Source: DAOUJH01 sp965248955
Lineage (GTDB): Bacteria; Chloroflexota; Dehalococcoidia; Lucifugimonadales; QGNO01
Direction: 5' to 3'
Assembly: GCA_965248955.1 (NCBI GenBank)
Contig: OZ252212.1
Coordinates: 1 to 64,000 of the forward strand
DNA length: 64,000 nt
Shown here: one piece after another, positions 1 through 8,976 of the stretch
Layout: each line of letters opens with the position of its first letter
Numbering within the stretch: position 1 is the first letter of the stretch
The notes under the pieces: generated by a model
What the model saw: the letters and a program-made list of their open reading frames with translations, nothing else
What the model was told of the DNA's origin: nothing
Database searches by the model: none
Position numbers and translations under genes: made by a program

Positions 1-827
1 GTTCCGAACAGAGTCTCGACCGAGCGAGGGGAATGATCAGGGACAGCCTAGAACGCCTGCGCGACCTCGGCGGCGTCTCGGGTCAGCAGACGGAGTCGGC
101 GCCAGCGCGCATTAGAATGAGTACCGACTTGATGGAGATGGTCGAGGACGCCGATCTGGTGATCGAGTCGATCTACGAGGACGTGGACGCCAAGACCGAG
201 GTCTTCCGTCAACTTGACGAGCTGTGCCCCGACAGGACCATTCTCACCAGCAACACGTCCAGCTTGTTGCCCAGCAGGCTCGCCGCGGCGACGACACGAC
301 CGGACAAGGTCATCAACGCCCACTTCCTCAATCCACCGCTCTTCGTGCCGCTCGTAGAGGTGGTTCCGACGGCGCAGACCTCTGAAGAGACTATCAGTGT
401 CGTTATGGGACTGTTGACCTCACTCGGCAAACAGCCGCTCTTGGTGAAGCGTGAGGCGCCGGGCTACGTTGTGAACCGCCTGCAGATGGCCCTTCTCCGA
501 GAAGCCCTATGGCTGGTCGAGAACGGGGTCGCGTCGGCGGAAGACGTAGATAAAGCCATAAGCGCCGGACTCGGACGACGTTGGGCGACCACAGGAGTGC
601 TCCAAGTCCTAGAAGTCGCAGGCTGGGACCTGATATCGCGCGTTGCGTCGGACGTGTTCCCTCACCTCTCCAACTCCGATGACCCTTCCCTGCTGCACGA
701 CATGGTCGAGCGGGGGTACAGCGGTGTTAAGGCGGGCAAGGGTTTTTATGAGTGGACGCCGGAGAAGGCCGAGGAGCTGCGAAGACGCATTGCCAAAGGT
801 CTGGTAGAGATCGATAAATTGGATTGA
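1..827 (+). CDS. 3-hydroxyacyl-CoA dehydrogenase, 5' end cut by window
   Basis: NAD-dependent oxidation of 3-hydroxyacyl-CoA (beta-oxidation type) or a related hydroxy acid. The frame is already open at base 3 and runs through an ATG at 33, so the Rossmann GxGxxG start lies outside the window and 33 is not the true start. Visible are the end of the NAD domain with ESIYED and the SNTSS loop, the HFLNPP segment with PLVEVV that carries the catalytic His of the family, and the C-terminal helical domain with GYVVNRLQ and the closing GYSGVKAGKGFYEW. The C-terminal part has one helical domain, as in monofunctional FadB2/lambda-crystallin-like members rather than the large fusion. The exact substrate cannot be read from sequence. 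Confidence 0.88.
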   Translation, partial: SEQSLDRARGMIRDSLERLRDLGGVSGQQTESAPARIRMSTDLMEMVEDADLVIESIYEDVDAKTEVFRQLDELCPDRTILTSNTSSLLPSRLAAATTRPDKVINAHFLNPPLFVPLVEVVPTAQTSEETISVVMGLLTSLGKQPLLVKREAPGYVVNRLQMALLREALWLVENGVASAEDVDKAISAGLGRRWATTGVLQVLEVAGWDLISRVASDVFPHLSNSDDPSLLHDMVERGYSGVKAGKGFYEWTPEKAEELRRRIAKGLVEIDKLD

Positions 828-988
828 CCGAATTTCCCGGGTGCGTGCGTTCCTAGCCTACTGAGAGTACGTGTCGGGGTTCGACCAACCTAGACTAGTT
901 CGTACGCCCGACCGGCGTTGCCTCGATGCTAATCTGTCATGCGGAGTCAGCTATCTGGCGGAAGTAGACGGTCATTGAGGAGATAAAC

Positions 989-1576
989 ATGAGAATGAGA
1001 TATGTGTTGATCGTCAGTTCTCTGCTCCTGATATCGGCGGTCGCAGCTGTTCTCATTGAGCTTGGGACACGTGGGTCGACAGCCGTCACCTACACCCACA
1101 CCCCAATAATAGGTGGACACGCGGCACCTGAGGTAACATTTGAGAGGCTCGTTACGAATTCCGACCTTGTGGTCTTGGGTGAGGTAACGTCGAAGCAGAC
1201 CGGCACGGAACGTTGCTGTGAAGCATTCGACAGCCGGCTTCTTCCCACAATGCCTGAACCTGTGCGCCGTGTGGATACTCTAGTGATTGAAGTTACGGAA
1301 TCGCTTATGGGCAATGGTCCTTCTGAGATAACGATCAAGACGCAAAGGCCCGGAGGAAACGTCCAACGAAGCGGAGATGATGAACTCGCACTGTTAGAAT
1401 TTGATGTGGGACAGACGTATCTGTTCTTCCTAGTCGAACGAGAAGGTCATTACAAGTTCCAAGGGGTGTCAAAAGGAAGGTGGACCGTCGACGAAGGTAC
1501 GGTGACCCAAACTGGCACGGGTGTCACATACGATAAAGCAACGCTGCGTGAAGAACTAGCTTCATACAACCAATAA
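989..1576 (+). CDS. Exported or membrane-anchored protein of unknown function
   Basis: 195 residues. An N-terminal hydrophobic segment (about residues 5-25) after two Arg residues looks like a signal anchor. A GAGGAG ribosome site 6 bases before the ATG supports the start. The body has the pattern 'N-S-D-L-V-V-L-G-E-V', a later strand with V-T-E-S-L-M-G, and Y-L-F-F-L near residue 150. The same order of motifs (SDVIALVTL, IEYLKG, VVFLRE) occurs in the 43693-45198 protein, so the two may share an extracytoplasmic beta domain. No enzyme motif is seen. It stands alone between a plus gene and convergent minus genes. Confidence 0.7.
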   Translation: MRMRYVLIVSSLLLISAVAAVLIELGTRGSTAVTYTHTPIIGGHAAPEVTFERLVTNSDLVVLGEVTSKQTGTERCCEAFDSRLLPTMPEPVRRVDTLVIEVTESLMGNGPSEITIKTQRPGGNVQRSGDDELALLEFDVGQTYLFFLVEREGHYKFQGVSKGRWTVDEGTVTQTGTGVTYDKATLREELASYNQ

Positions 1577-1615
1577 GAGAAGTTCATTCACCCTCCTACC
1601 GCCTGTATAAACGAT

Positions 1616-1636
1616 GGGAGTTTGTCTCCTACTCCC
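1616..1636. terminator. Weak hairpin between convergent genes
   Basis: GGGAGT at 1616-1621 pairs with ACTCCC at 1631-1636 around a 9-base loop, between the ends of two convergent genes. There is no clear T run on either side, so terminator function is only a possibility. Confidence 0.3.
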
Positions 1637-3196
1637 TCAGCTTCCCGTGAACTCGGTGATGGGCTGCGCCAGTATCCATAGGCTTACCATGGTGTAGCCC
1701 ACCATCAAGACCAGCATGGGATACTGGCTGCGCAGCGCCGCCGCCCGGTGAGGCAGCCGCTTCAGAGCCACCACGTGGGCTGCGTAAACGGCAATGACGT
1801 GCCCGGCCACAATGGAGATAACCGAGGTAATCCAGGCGAACCTTGCTCCCACAATGGCGATGTTGGGACTGAACTCAGCGGTGCCCAGCAGGTCCCATCC
1901 ATAGCCGAATGGATCGGAGGCCAGGGGTATGAGTAGCTGCCCTTGGATGAGCAGGAAGGAGAGGAAGTGCGCCAGGTGATAGGCAAGGGCTATAGGCACC
2001 AGCGAAAAAACGAACAACCTGGCCATCGTCTGAGCAGGTACGGCGCTTCCGCTGGCGGAAGCCATGGCCAGGGAGAAGGCCCAGTAGACGAGGAGGAAGA
2101 GGGCAGGGAAAGCGAGCAGACCCATGGTCTCTACTCCCGTGACCCTGTTGCCCCCTAGGAAATCGAATATGGGAAGCAGCGCACTCACTATGTCCACCCA
2201 TACCGGCGTGGCGGTGAAGCCGTCGAAGGTGACGGTGGCTAGGACGAGCACAACGAGTGCCAGCAGCGACGGTGAGGCCGCTTGGTCGCGGAGCAGCCCT
2301 GCGCCAAATGGACGGATGTTCAGCCGGCGAGAGGTTTCAACGGCCAAGGCGAAACAGCGGTAGCAGTCGACGCATCCATCGCTGGAGGCTTCACACTGCG
2401 CCGGGCAGGCTTTGCAGCGGGCCGGGTCCTGCACCCTGACCTCGTTGGGAGCGAACCTTGCCAGCAGCCCGAACACCACGGAGAAGGCCTCTCCTTTGCT
2501 CAACCAGACCTCCTTGCCGTAAATCACCATGCCGGTCCAAGTGATCATGGAGTAAGCCACGATGCAGAACGCGATGTTTCTCGGTGTGGCCGAGTTCGGA
2601 TAGACCAGCTCCACCCAGGCGAATACGAAGAAGAGAATGAATGACGGCCATACGCCCAGCTTCTCAGGATAGCTGCGTCCCAGGGAAAGCTGGTCTCCGG
2701 GATTGAAACGACGATAGAGAGCATCGGCCCAGTCGAAGATGATCTTCAAGGGGTTGATCAGCGCCCACACGTTGCCCAGCAGCGCCGATACATAGGCAAT
2801 GCCCACCCACCAAAGGATCCAGACCATGGTGGGCGCAAGGTTCTCTATCGGCGCCTGGCTGCCCAGAGCGCCCGCCGCCACGGTAAGCAGGAACAGTCCA
2901 ACAGAGACCGCCCTGACGGCTAGCAGAAGTATGGGATGCCCCAGCAGCCGTCCCGCCCGCAGTTGCAGTAGATTGAAGGTGGGATAGCCGCCGCGCCCGC
3001 GCTGCCCTCTCAAGAAGTACCCGATGGCTGCAAAGGAGAGGGCAACCGCAATCCCGGCTCCGCTGACGTACAGATAGAGCGGGACGGGCAAATCGTAGCG
3101 CTGCCCGAAGCCGTGAGCGTAAGCCGGCTGTAGGGATAGTCCCAGGACAAGGGCAGCGGTTACCGCCAGCAGCCAGTTAAATCTGCGATTGGGCAA
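1637..3196 (-). CDS. Multipass membrane protein with a six-Cys cluster (family often labelled fenitrothion hydrolase)
   Basis: 519 residues with a signal-like first segment ending at AYAHG, followed by the sequence HGFGQRYDLPVPL and about 10 membrane segments. A cytoplasmic or periplasmic loop carries six Cys at residues 261, 264, 268, 275, 278 and 281 (CxxC-x3-C-x6-C-x2-C-x2-C), suited to zinc or an Fe-S cluster. The HG-x-DLPVPL start resembles membrane proteins labelled fenitrothion hydrolase in other bacteria; that is from memory, and hydrolase activity is not implied here. It is the last gene of a four-gene minus-strand set, 9 bases after a copper-protein-like lipoprotein. Metal transfer or redox work in the membrane is an inference. 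Confidence 0.75.
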   Translation of the reverse strand: MPNRRFNWLLAVTAALVLGLSLQPAYAHGFGQRYDLPVPLYLYVSGAGIAVALSFAAIGYFLRGQRGRGGYPTFNLLQLRAGRLLGHPILLLAVRAVSVGLFLLTVAAGALGSQAPIENLAPTMVWILWWVGIAYVSALLGNVWALINPLKIIFDWADALYRRFNPGDQLSLGRSYPEKLGVWPSFILFFVFAWVELVYPNSATPRNIAFCIVAYSMITWTGMVIYGKEVWLSKGEAFSVVFGLLARFAPNEVRVQDPARCKACPAQCEASSDGCVDCYRCFALAVETSRRLNIRPFGAGLLRDQAASPSLLALVVLVLATVTFDGFTATPVWVDIVSALLPIFDFLGGNRVTGVETMGLLAFPALFLLVYWAFSLAMASASGSAVPAQTMARLFVFSLVPIALAYHLAHFLSFLLIQGQLLIPLASDPFGYGWDLLGTAEFSPNIAIVGARFAWITSVISIVAGHVIAVYAAHVVALKRLPHRAAALRSQYPMLVLMVGYTMVSLWILAQPITEFTGS

Positions 3197-3205
3197 ATCG
3201 TCCTC

Positions 3206-3970
3206 CTAGCGGGGATGTACTTCCAGGGAACCCAGAAGGATATCCTGACTGGCAGCTTGCTGGTCGTCTTCGTGATCCATATCGGCGCCCTCCTCTATGG
3301 TCACCGTCCGCATTTCGTGGAACTCGTAGTCGCAGTGGGAGGTGTCGGCCAGAGTCACCATTATATCGTGCTCACCCTGGCTGAGCATTACCGAAGCCTC
3401 ACTCTCCGCGTACATGCTATTCAGGTCGCCGTCGACGTACAGATGCCAGTGACCTACCGGCATATCGGAAGTATCCGGATCAATGCCCAGCACAAAGTTC
3501 TCCGTGTCTACCGTCAGGTGCAACACAGCCGCCTCCGGGCCGGTTGCAGTGGTCAAATTGATGCGAGGTTCGGCTGCGCCGGGTGGTAGCTCGGCAGTGC
3601 AGATCTCGGTGGAGTCGTGGCTGTGGCCGTCTCCAGTGCTTTCGTGACCGGCGGATGCGGTATGCATCTCGAAGTCGAACTTGCCGGTTGCGTTGGCGGT
3701 AAACTCCAGCGCTGCGGTCTCTCCCGGCGTCAGGGACGTTTCCAGGTCGTAACCGTGTAGATGGAAGGAGCCTTCCTGGTCGCTGGTAATGCGCAGCACA
3801 ACTTCGTCGTTGTGGTCTACTATCAGCGTCCTATGTTCGCCGTCCAGCGAGCCACCGGCTATGTCCAGATCGAAAATGCGGGTCTGGGGTTCCGTGTTGC
3901 TGCCGCAAGCGGCGAGCAGCAAGGTCAACGGCGCCAACCAGAGCAACAGCAGGTAAACTCTTTTGCTCAT
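3206..3970 (-). CDS. His-rich lipoprotein, cupredoxin-like in part
   Basis: 254 residues from an ATG with GAGG 8 bases upstream; a TTG two codons earlier is the alternative. The signal peptide ends in a lipobox with LLAAC (Cys about residue 22). After it come a beta-rich region with HLHGYDLET and FDFEMHTASAGH, resembling a cupredoxin-type fold, then a His/Asp stretch (GHESTGDGHSHDS) and a second beta region with HWHLYVDGD. Two Cys and many His suggest copper or another soft metal outside the membrane. Tightly placed between the 1637 and 3980 genes. Role as a metal carrier is inferred. Confidence 0.75.
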   Translation of the reverse strand: MSKRVYLLLLWLAPLTLLLAACGSNTEPQTRIFDLDIAGGSLDGEHRTLIVDHNDEVVLRITSDQEGSFHLHGYDLETSLTPGETAALEFTANATGKFDFEMHTASAGHESTGDGHSHDSTEICTAELPPGAAEPRINLTTATGPEAAVLHLTVDTENFVLGIDPDTSDMPVGHWHLYVDGDLNSMYAESEASVMLSQGEHDIMVTLADTSHCDYEFHEMRTVTIEEGADMDHEDDQQAASQDILLGSLEVHPR

Positions 3971-3979
3971 AATCAAACC

Positions 3980-4501
3980 TCAACCCTTTCTTCCGGTCCG
4001 CAAACTCCGGTAGGTAGCCACCAAGGCAGGGAGTATCAGAAGCACGGCAACCAAGATGGCGCCAACCACTTCCCAGTTGATTGCAGCGTCTACTACTTGT
4101 ATGGAGAATCTTCCCTGCAGAGTGGTTTCCTCCACTTGCACAACGACCTCGAATTTCCAATCTCCGACAGCGTCTACCGGTATTCTAAGGTCGTAGTGAA
4201 TGGGAAGCGTTGGAGCAATCTCCCCGGCCACCTGACTCGCGCTCGAGCCTTCAGGCCCGGATGCTCGCGCCACGACCTCAGCAGCCTCCACCGGCACGTT
4301 GTCCCGCAATAGATGTACGGATAGGAACACCTCTCCCACGGTGGATGTAGCGTCCCTGGAGAAGACGGCGAATTGATATACGTCTTCTACTTTGCGGAAC
4401 AGCTCTACGTTGGTCACACCGTTGGCCGAAAGAGGCGTTGCCCAGAGTAGTTGACTCAAGGCAAGGCTAGCAAACAAAGCTATACGGACTCGTGTTTTCA
4501 T
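3980..4501 (-). CDS. Exported CopC/YtkA-like single-domain protein with C-terminal anchor
   Basis: 173 residues from the ATG at 4501, where a normal signal peptide begins (MKTRVRIALF, cleavage near LSANG); an upstream in-frame ATG at 4543 would add an atypical N-terminus. The mature part is an immunoglobulin-like beta domain of the kind seen in YtkA/CopC-like proteins (HYDLRIPVDAVGDWKFEV), then one membrane helix at about residues 143-163 and a basic tail. Few potential metal ligands are present, so it may be structural. It ends 9 bases before the next gene in the metal-like operon. Confidence 0.7.
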   Translation of the reverse strand: MKTRVRIALFASLALSQLLWATPLSANGVTNVELFRKVEDVYQFAVFSRDATSTVGEVFLSVHLLRDNVPVEAAEVVARASGPEGSSASQVAGEIAPTLPIHYDLRIPVDAVGDWKFEVVVQVEETTLQGRFSIQVVDAAINWEVVGAILVAVLLILPALVATYRSLRTGRKG

Positions 4502-4565
4502 AAGCGTGAAATCAAAAATCGCGATAGCAGGCTCGGCATGCAAGCCGGCCTGTTTAGATGGCGGG

Positions 4566-4988
4566 TCAGGCGGTGAGACGGGGAGGTTCGTGCGGGGGTA
4601 TTGGCTCTGCGACTCTAAGCCGCCAGAGCTCCTTTGATTGCAGTAGGAATAGGAACAGAAGGGGCAGGACTGTGAGCAAGCCGGCTTGCTCGGTCCACTG
4701 CCAGCCGCCGATGCCGTCTCCAGCGCTCTGCGCGGAATGACCGGGCAGGAACAGTATGCCGTCGTGCCCGGTTGCGCCGTCGTGGGAGTGGGTTGTGTTC
4801 AGAGGGTGCTCGTGCGCCAGAGGTGCGCCGGTACCGAAAACGTGGCCGTGGTAGGGCAGCCGCTCCGCGAAGTGGTGGTCGAACAGCGAACCGAAGAGGC
4901 CGTAGAAAACCGCCCCAACCGTGAGCAGGATGAGATAGGTCTGGAGCCAGACCTTGAGCCGGCTGCCTCTTTTTGTCAGGATGTTCAC
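4566..4988 (-). CDS. Small His-rich membrane protein, first gene of metal-like operon
   Basis: 140 residues from a GTG. One membrane segment at about residues 14-32, a loop rich in His (FDHHFAERLPYHGHVFG, then HEHPLNTTHSHDGATGHD), and a second membrane segment at about 102-118. The His loop could bind copper, zinc or nickel. There is no ribosome binding site; a perfect TATAAT lies 6 bases before the GTG, so the transcript probably begins at or next to the start codon. No match to a named family is recognised. Confidence 0.65.
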   Translation of the reverse strand: MNILTKRGSRLKVWLQTYLILLTVGAVFYGLFGSLFDHHFAERLPYHGHVFGTGAPLAHEHPLNTTHSHDGATGHDGILFLPGHSAQSAGDGIGGWQWTEQAGLLTVLPLLFLFLLQSKELWRLRVAEPIPPHEPPRLTA

Positions 4989-4994
4989 TCGTAC

Positions 4995-5000
4995 ATTATA
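4995..5000 (-). promoter_or_regulatory. -10 box (TATAAT) for the metal-like operon, likely leaderless
   Basis: On the minus strand TATAAT occupies 5000-4995, with only 6 bases between it and the GTG of the 4988 gene. The expected transcription start falls on the start codon. No good -35 is visible 16-18 bases upstream. Confidence 0.5.
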
Positions 5001-5049
5001 GCCTAATCAGTTCAGGCCGTTTATGGTAGAGGTAGCCCATCAAGTTCTT

Positions 5050-5649
5050 CTAGAACAGCATTGCCTTACCACCGACCTTGAATTCGAGGGGGAAGTTACT
5101 CCTGATGGTCTGCCTAGCCACTTCAATCTTCTGCGCATCGGTGCGGTCGTCGTCTATGTTAATACTGATACGAATGCTTGAGAAATCTCCGGTTGGGCCT
5201 GCTTCATACACGTTCACACCATTGGTTGTGGGAAGTTGGACGAGCCGCCTGGATTCTGCTCTTAACTCCTCAAGCGAGTAGGGGTAACTGACAACGTGGA
5301 TCGGGACATCGGCCCGCAACTCATCTACCAGAGTTGACATCTGGGGCGGGAGTTCACCGTTCCAATAGAGCACTACTGAGTTTTCGTCGTTATCAAATCT
5401 AATGCCTATAAAGCCCGCTAGCCCAGCCGTGCCCGTAAGATTTTGAATATCCTGAGCAGCATTGACTAGGGGCATCTGCCGGATCACTCGCGGGCTTAAC
5501 GTGGGTGGGGCTCGTAAGGGTTGGCTCTCTGATTCTTTGGTTTGGTCGTCAGGGTCCTGAGCATACGTGACTCCCGCAACGACGGCCATCACTGCTAACG
5601 TAATTACCACAGCGCCAATGGCCAAGAATCGCCACAACGTACTACGCAT
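5050..5649 (-). CDS. Exported protein of unknown function
   Basis: 199 residues. A signal anchor (about residues 8-30, ending VAGVTYAQ) leads into an acidic linker, then a mixed alpha/beta domain with GFIGIRFDNDENSVVLYWNG and later FSSIRISINID. It has no Cys and no recognisable catalytic motif. The layout resembles small secreted protease-associated domains seen in other bacteria, but this is not firm. Separate from the metal-like operon by about 60 bases and from the MFS gene by 28. Confidence 0.65.
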   Translation of the reverse strand: MRSTLWRFLAIGAVVITLAVMAVVAGVTYAQDPDDQTKESESQPLRAPPTLSPRVIRQMPLVNAAQDIQNLTGTAGLAGFIGIRFDNDENSVVLYWNGELPPQMSTLVDELRADVPIHVVSYPYSLEELRAESRRLVQLPTTNGVNVYEAGPTGDFSSIRISINIDDDRTDAQKIEVARQTIRSNFPLEFKVGGKAMLF

Positions 5650-5677
5650 TCTACATCATCTCTCTGCCGCAGCCCAA

Positions 5678-6964
5678 TTATAGGCGTCTCATCTCCCTAG
5701 CAAACGTCACCCATATTACGGTGAGGGCAAAGCCCACTAGAGCCACGGCAGCCACCGCCTGTTGAGGCGACCATATCTCTGCCAGTGCGCCCATGATGAG
5801 TGATCCCAACGGTAATACGCCAATGGCCATGCTCTGGATGCCCATCAGCCTGCCGCGCACGTCTTCGCTGACCGAAAGCAACACGAGGGTAGCCTGCATG
5901 GTGCCGAAGCCCGACATGCCCATTCCGGCGAGAACGAGCGCTGCAAATGAAAGAGGAAATGTGTTGGAGACGCCGAAGACGAAGAGGAACACCATGCAGG
6001 CAAGCGTGCCGCTGTAGTAGTACAGCGATTTCCTGGCGATCTCGCGCCTGCTGACGATGAAGATGGTGCCTATGAGCGCACCGAGGCCGCTGGCGGCGGC
6101 CAGTACTCCCATGGCGGTGGGGCTAACCTGTAGCACCTTCTGGGCGAAGACGGGAATGAGCGGCGTGTGGGGCGGGAAGGTGAGGTTGAACAGGATGGTG
6201 ATGCCAAACACACCGATGATGGCCCTGTTTCCGGCGATGACCCGGAATCCGTCAGCGACGGATGTGAATACAGAGCTTGGCTTCAAGCCCAGCCGACGGG
6301 GCAGGTTCTGTGGTTGGACGCCGTAAACCAGGAAGGCCGCTGCAAGGAACATCAGAGTTGCCGCCAGGTACACCCAAGCCACGTTGAGGAAAGCTCGTTC
6401 GGGCAGGAAGTCAAGGAGGACCCCGGCGATGAATGGGCCTGCCATGATGCCGGCTGTCATATTCATTGTATCCAGCGCTATGCCGTAGGCAAGCACCTCC
6501 CTTTTCACCAGGTCCGGTATAAAAGAGCGGCGGGTGATCTGGTCCATGGTAAGAGAAGCGCCAATAACAAAGGTGAGTAAGATGATTTGCCATTCGTTCA
6601 CGTTGCCCGAAAATACAAGAAAGGCCGCTATTACTGAGGTGACCAGGTTTACTCCCAGACCCACCAGGAGGAGCCGCCTGCGATCGAATGAGTCGGCGAT
6701 CACGCCAATGGCCACCCCGACAAGGAGCAGGGGCGCCGTGGAGGCCACGCCCACCATCTGGGTGAGAAAGGTGGAATCGGATAGCTGGAGCACCAGGTAG
6801 CCAGAGACAAGGAACCACATCCAGCGTCCCATCTGAGTGAACAGTCCGGCTGGGAAAAAGAGACGGTAGTTCCTGTCCTGCAGGACCTCTACAACGGGAC
6901 GCCTGGCGGCCCTTTCCCTCGATGGCTTTGTTGTTTCAGCGGGCCCGGTCTCTTGTGAGTCCAA
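5678..6964 (-). CDS. MFS transporter, EntS-like
   Basis: 428 residues with about 12 membrane segments. Begins at a TTG preceded by GGAG. The N-terminal pattern LQDRNYRLFFPAGLFTQMG and the loop DSFDRRRLLLVG between segments 2 and 3 are those of the MFS_3/EntS exporter group. Substrate unknown; such proteins export siderophores or drugs. It follows the S9 peptidase by 20 bases on the same strand and may be co-transcribed. Two close relatives occur in this window (29540 and 63056). Confidence 0.85.
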   Translation of the reverse strand: MDSQETGPAETTKPSRERAARRPVVEVLQDRNYRLFFPAGLFTQMGRWMWFLVSGYLVLQLSDSTFLTQMVGVASTAPLLLVGVAIGVIADSFDRRRLLLVGLGVNLVTSVIAAFLVFSGNVNEWQIILLTFVIGASLTMDQITRRSFIPDLVKREVLAYGIALDTMNMTAGIMAGPFIAGVLLDFLPERAFLNVAWVYLAATLMFLAAAFLVYGVQPQNLPRRLGLKPSSVFTSVADGFRVIAGNRAIIGVFGITILFNLTFPPHTPLIPVFAQKVLQVSPTAMGVLAAASGLGALIGTIFIVSRREIARKSLYYYSGTLACMVFLFVFGVSNTFPLSFAALVLAGMGMSGFGTMQATLVLLSVSEDVRGRLMGIQSMAIGVLPLGSLIMGALAEIWSPQQAVAAVALVGFALTVIWVTFAREMRRL

Positions 6965-6984
6965 TCAGGTCTCCGGCTCGTTGT

Positions 6985-8931
6985 CTAGGCAAGGTGACTG
7001 TTGAACCAGTCTAGGACGCGCTGCAGATACTCTTTCCTCATCTTGGGATGACCGCTGTTGCGAAAGCCGTGTGCCCCTCCGGGAAAGCGCACGAATTCCA
7101 CCTCTTTGCCCAGCCTCTTCAGAGAGACAAAATACTGCTCGCTCTGTCCTATGGGACAGCGGTAGTCGGTTTCTCCATGTAGCAGCAGCACCGGCGTGTT
7201 CACCTGGGGGGCGTAGGTTATGGGGGAACGCTTCATCATCTCGTCGAATACTACGTCGCGCCTGCCTCCCCATTGCTTCTCGCCGAAGCTGATGCCAATG
7301 TCCGACGTGCCTGCCATGCTGGAGAGGTCTATGCAGGGGGCTCCCACCACCGCCGCTTTGAAGCGGTCGGTATGTCCCACGGTCCAGCTGGTCATGTAGC
7401 CGCCGTAGCTGTACCCGTGCACTGCAAGTCTAGATTCGTCCACGTAGGGCCTAGAGACCATTTCGTCCACGGCCTGCATGATATCAAGGTAGTCCTCTCC
7501 TCCCCAGTCGTTGAGGACGGCCATGGTGAAGTCTCCGCCGTAGGTGGATGATCCCCTGGGGTTGACCGCCAGCACTATGTATCCGGCGGTGGCCAGAACC
7601 TGGTGCAGCGGACTGAAAGCGTCCATGAAGACGCCGTTGGGACCGCCGTGAATCTCCAACACCATGGGGTAGACGTTGGACTCGTCAAAGTCGGGCGGAA
7701 GCAGGACGCGAGACTCTATGGCAAAGCCGGCCCTGTCCAGTTGGAACTTGCCGAGCTTGGCCGGCGGGTGCTCCTCGAGATACTCGCGGTTGTAGTCGGT
7801 GAGCTGATTGCCGTTGCCGCCGGCGACGTCGACCAGGTGAATGTTCCCGGGCGAATCCGGCGGCACGGAAAGCAGCACTGCTTTGGAAGCGTCCCCATTT
7901 ATGGAGACCGCCGTGAGCTGCGCGCCGCCGCCGTATATCCGCTTCACCTCTCCGCCTTCCGCGGGTATGGAGCAGAGGAACGACTCTCCTCTGGCATCGG
8001 CAAGGAAGTAGAGAACGCCATCATCCGTCCACAGTATCTTGGTAAACGGCCCCTGCGGCGGGAATCCGGCCACGGGCTTTATGCTGTCGTCAGTGAGACG
8101 CCGGGGGGCTTCGCCGGGCTGAATCACGTACAGCCAGCCCTGGTAGCTGGCGCTGCCCGCTTCGACGTCGGAGCCAACGGCGACGAGCTTGCCGCCGTCC
8201 GGCGACCATCCGAGAGCGGCAACCGTGTGCAGTCCGCCGGACCAAGCAGCGGGTTCACCACCGTTTGCCGAGACAACGTAGGCCTGCGAATAGTCGAACA
8301 GGTCTTTGTCCTCCGAACGCTCCGATATGAATGCGATCCTGGAGCTATCCGGCGACCAGACCGGCGCATAGCTCTCGTAGTCGCCCTGGGTAAGCTGACG
8401 CGCCTCGCCGCCAATCTCCACGACGAAGAGCTGCCGGTGGCCGTCGCCGCGCCATCCCAGCACGTCGTGCCTGTACTTGATACGGTTGACCACCTTAACC
8501 ATGGGGTCTTTCTTCGCATCGTGGTCATCCTGCGGCTGGTCGGGGTCAACGTTGGAGACGGCCGCTATGCTCTGGCTGTCCGGCGCCCAGGCAAAGTCGC
8601 TGACGCCGCCGCGCAGCTCAGTGATTTGAACGGCCTCTCCGCCATTCGTCTTCATCACCCAGACCTGCTTGCGCTCTTTGTCGTCGGGGCGTAGAAACGC
8701 CAGCGATTCACCGTCGGAAGAGAACTGCGGATTGCTATCCTTAAAGCCGTGGGTAAACGGGGCGACGCTCCCATTTTTCAGGTCGATCATCTGTACCTGG
8801 GAGCGCTCTTCTCCGGCTTCGCCGTCGACCCATGATTTAACGAACACGGCCCGGTCTCCCAGCGGCGATATATCGGGCCCTGAGACGTTGACGAGCCGGT
8901 AGACCAGGTCTGGTGTCATATGACTAGCCAT
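6985..8931 (-). CDS. S9 family prolyl oligopeptidase / acylaminoacyl peptidase
   Basis: 648 residues, cytoplasmic, no signal. A perfect AGGAGGT precedes the ATG. An N-terminal seven-bladed propeller (about residues 15-390) with repeated W-S-P-D-S/G elements is followed by an alpha/beta hydrolase domain. Catalytic triad by motif: Ser508 in GYSYGG, Asp589 in HGETD, His621 in GGAHGF. The HGGP oxyanion segment is at about 428-431. Family role: release of acylated or short-peptide N-termini, or dipeptides. It sits at the end of a minus-strand run of amide-cleaving enzymes, which fits peptide or amide scavenging. Confidence 0.92.
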   Translation of the reverse strand: MASHMTPDLVYRLVNVSGPDISPLGDRAVFVKSWVDGEAGEERSQVQMIDLKNGSVAPFTHGFKDSNPQFSSDGESLAFLRPDDKERKQVWVMKTNGGEAVQITELRGGVSDFAWAPDSQSIAAVSNVDPDQPQDDHDAKKDPMVKVVNRIKYRHDVLGWRGDGHRQLFVVEIGGEARQLTQGDYESYAPVWSPDSSRIAFISERSEDKDLFDYSQAYVVSANGGEPAAWSGGLHTVAALGWSPDGGKLVAVGSDVEAGSASYQGWLYVIQPGEAPRRLTDDSIKPVAGFPPQGPFTKILWTDDGVLYFLADARGESFLCSIPAEGGEVKRIYGGGAQLTAVSINGDASKAVLLSVPPDSPGNIHLVDVAGGNGNQLTDYNREYLEEHPPAKLGKFQLDRAGFAIESRVLLPPDFDESNVYPMVLEIHGGPNGVFMDAFSPLHQVLATAGYIVLAVNPRGSSTYGGDFTMAVLNDWGGEDYLDIMQAVDEMVSRPYVDESRLAVHGYSYGGYMTSWTVGHTDRFKAAVVGAPCIDLSSMAGTSDIGISFGEKQWGGRRDVVFDEMMKRSPITYAPQVNTPVLLLHGETDYRCPIGQSEQYFVSLKRLGKEVEFVRFPGGAHGFRNSGHPKMRKEYLQRVLDWFNSHLA

Positions 8932-8976
8932 GATTACCTCCTAATGGCTGTTCAGGTTGACTGAAAGTCGATGCAA

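Noticed and set aside
860..900. Possible tRNA T-arm (GGGGTTCGACC)
   Set aside because: No matching stem, anticodon arm or acceptor stem is present.
7603..8694. Long plus-strand reading frame opposite the S9 peptidase
   Set aside because: It mirrors the peptidase codons, has no family motif and no independent start signal, so it is a shadow of the real gene.
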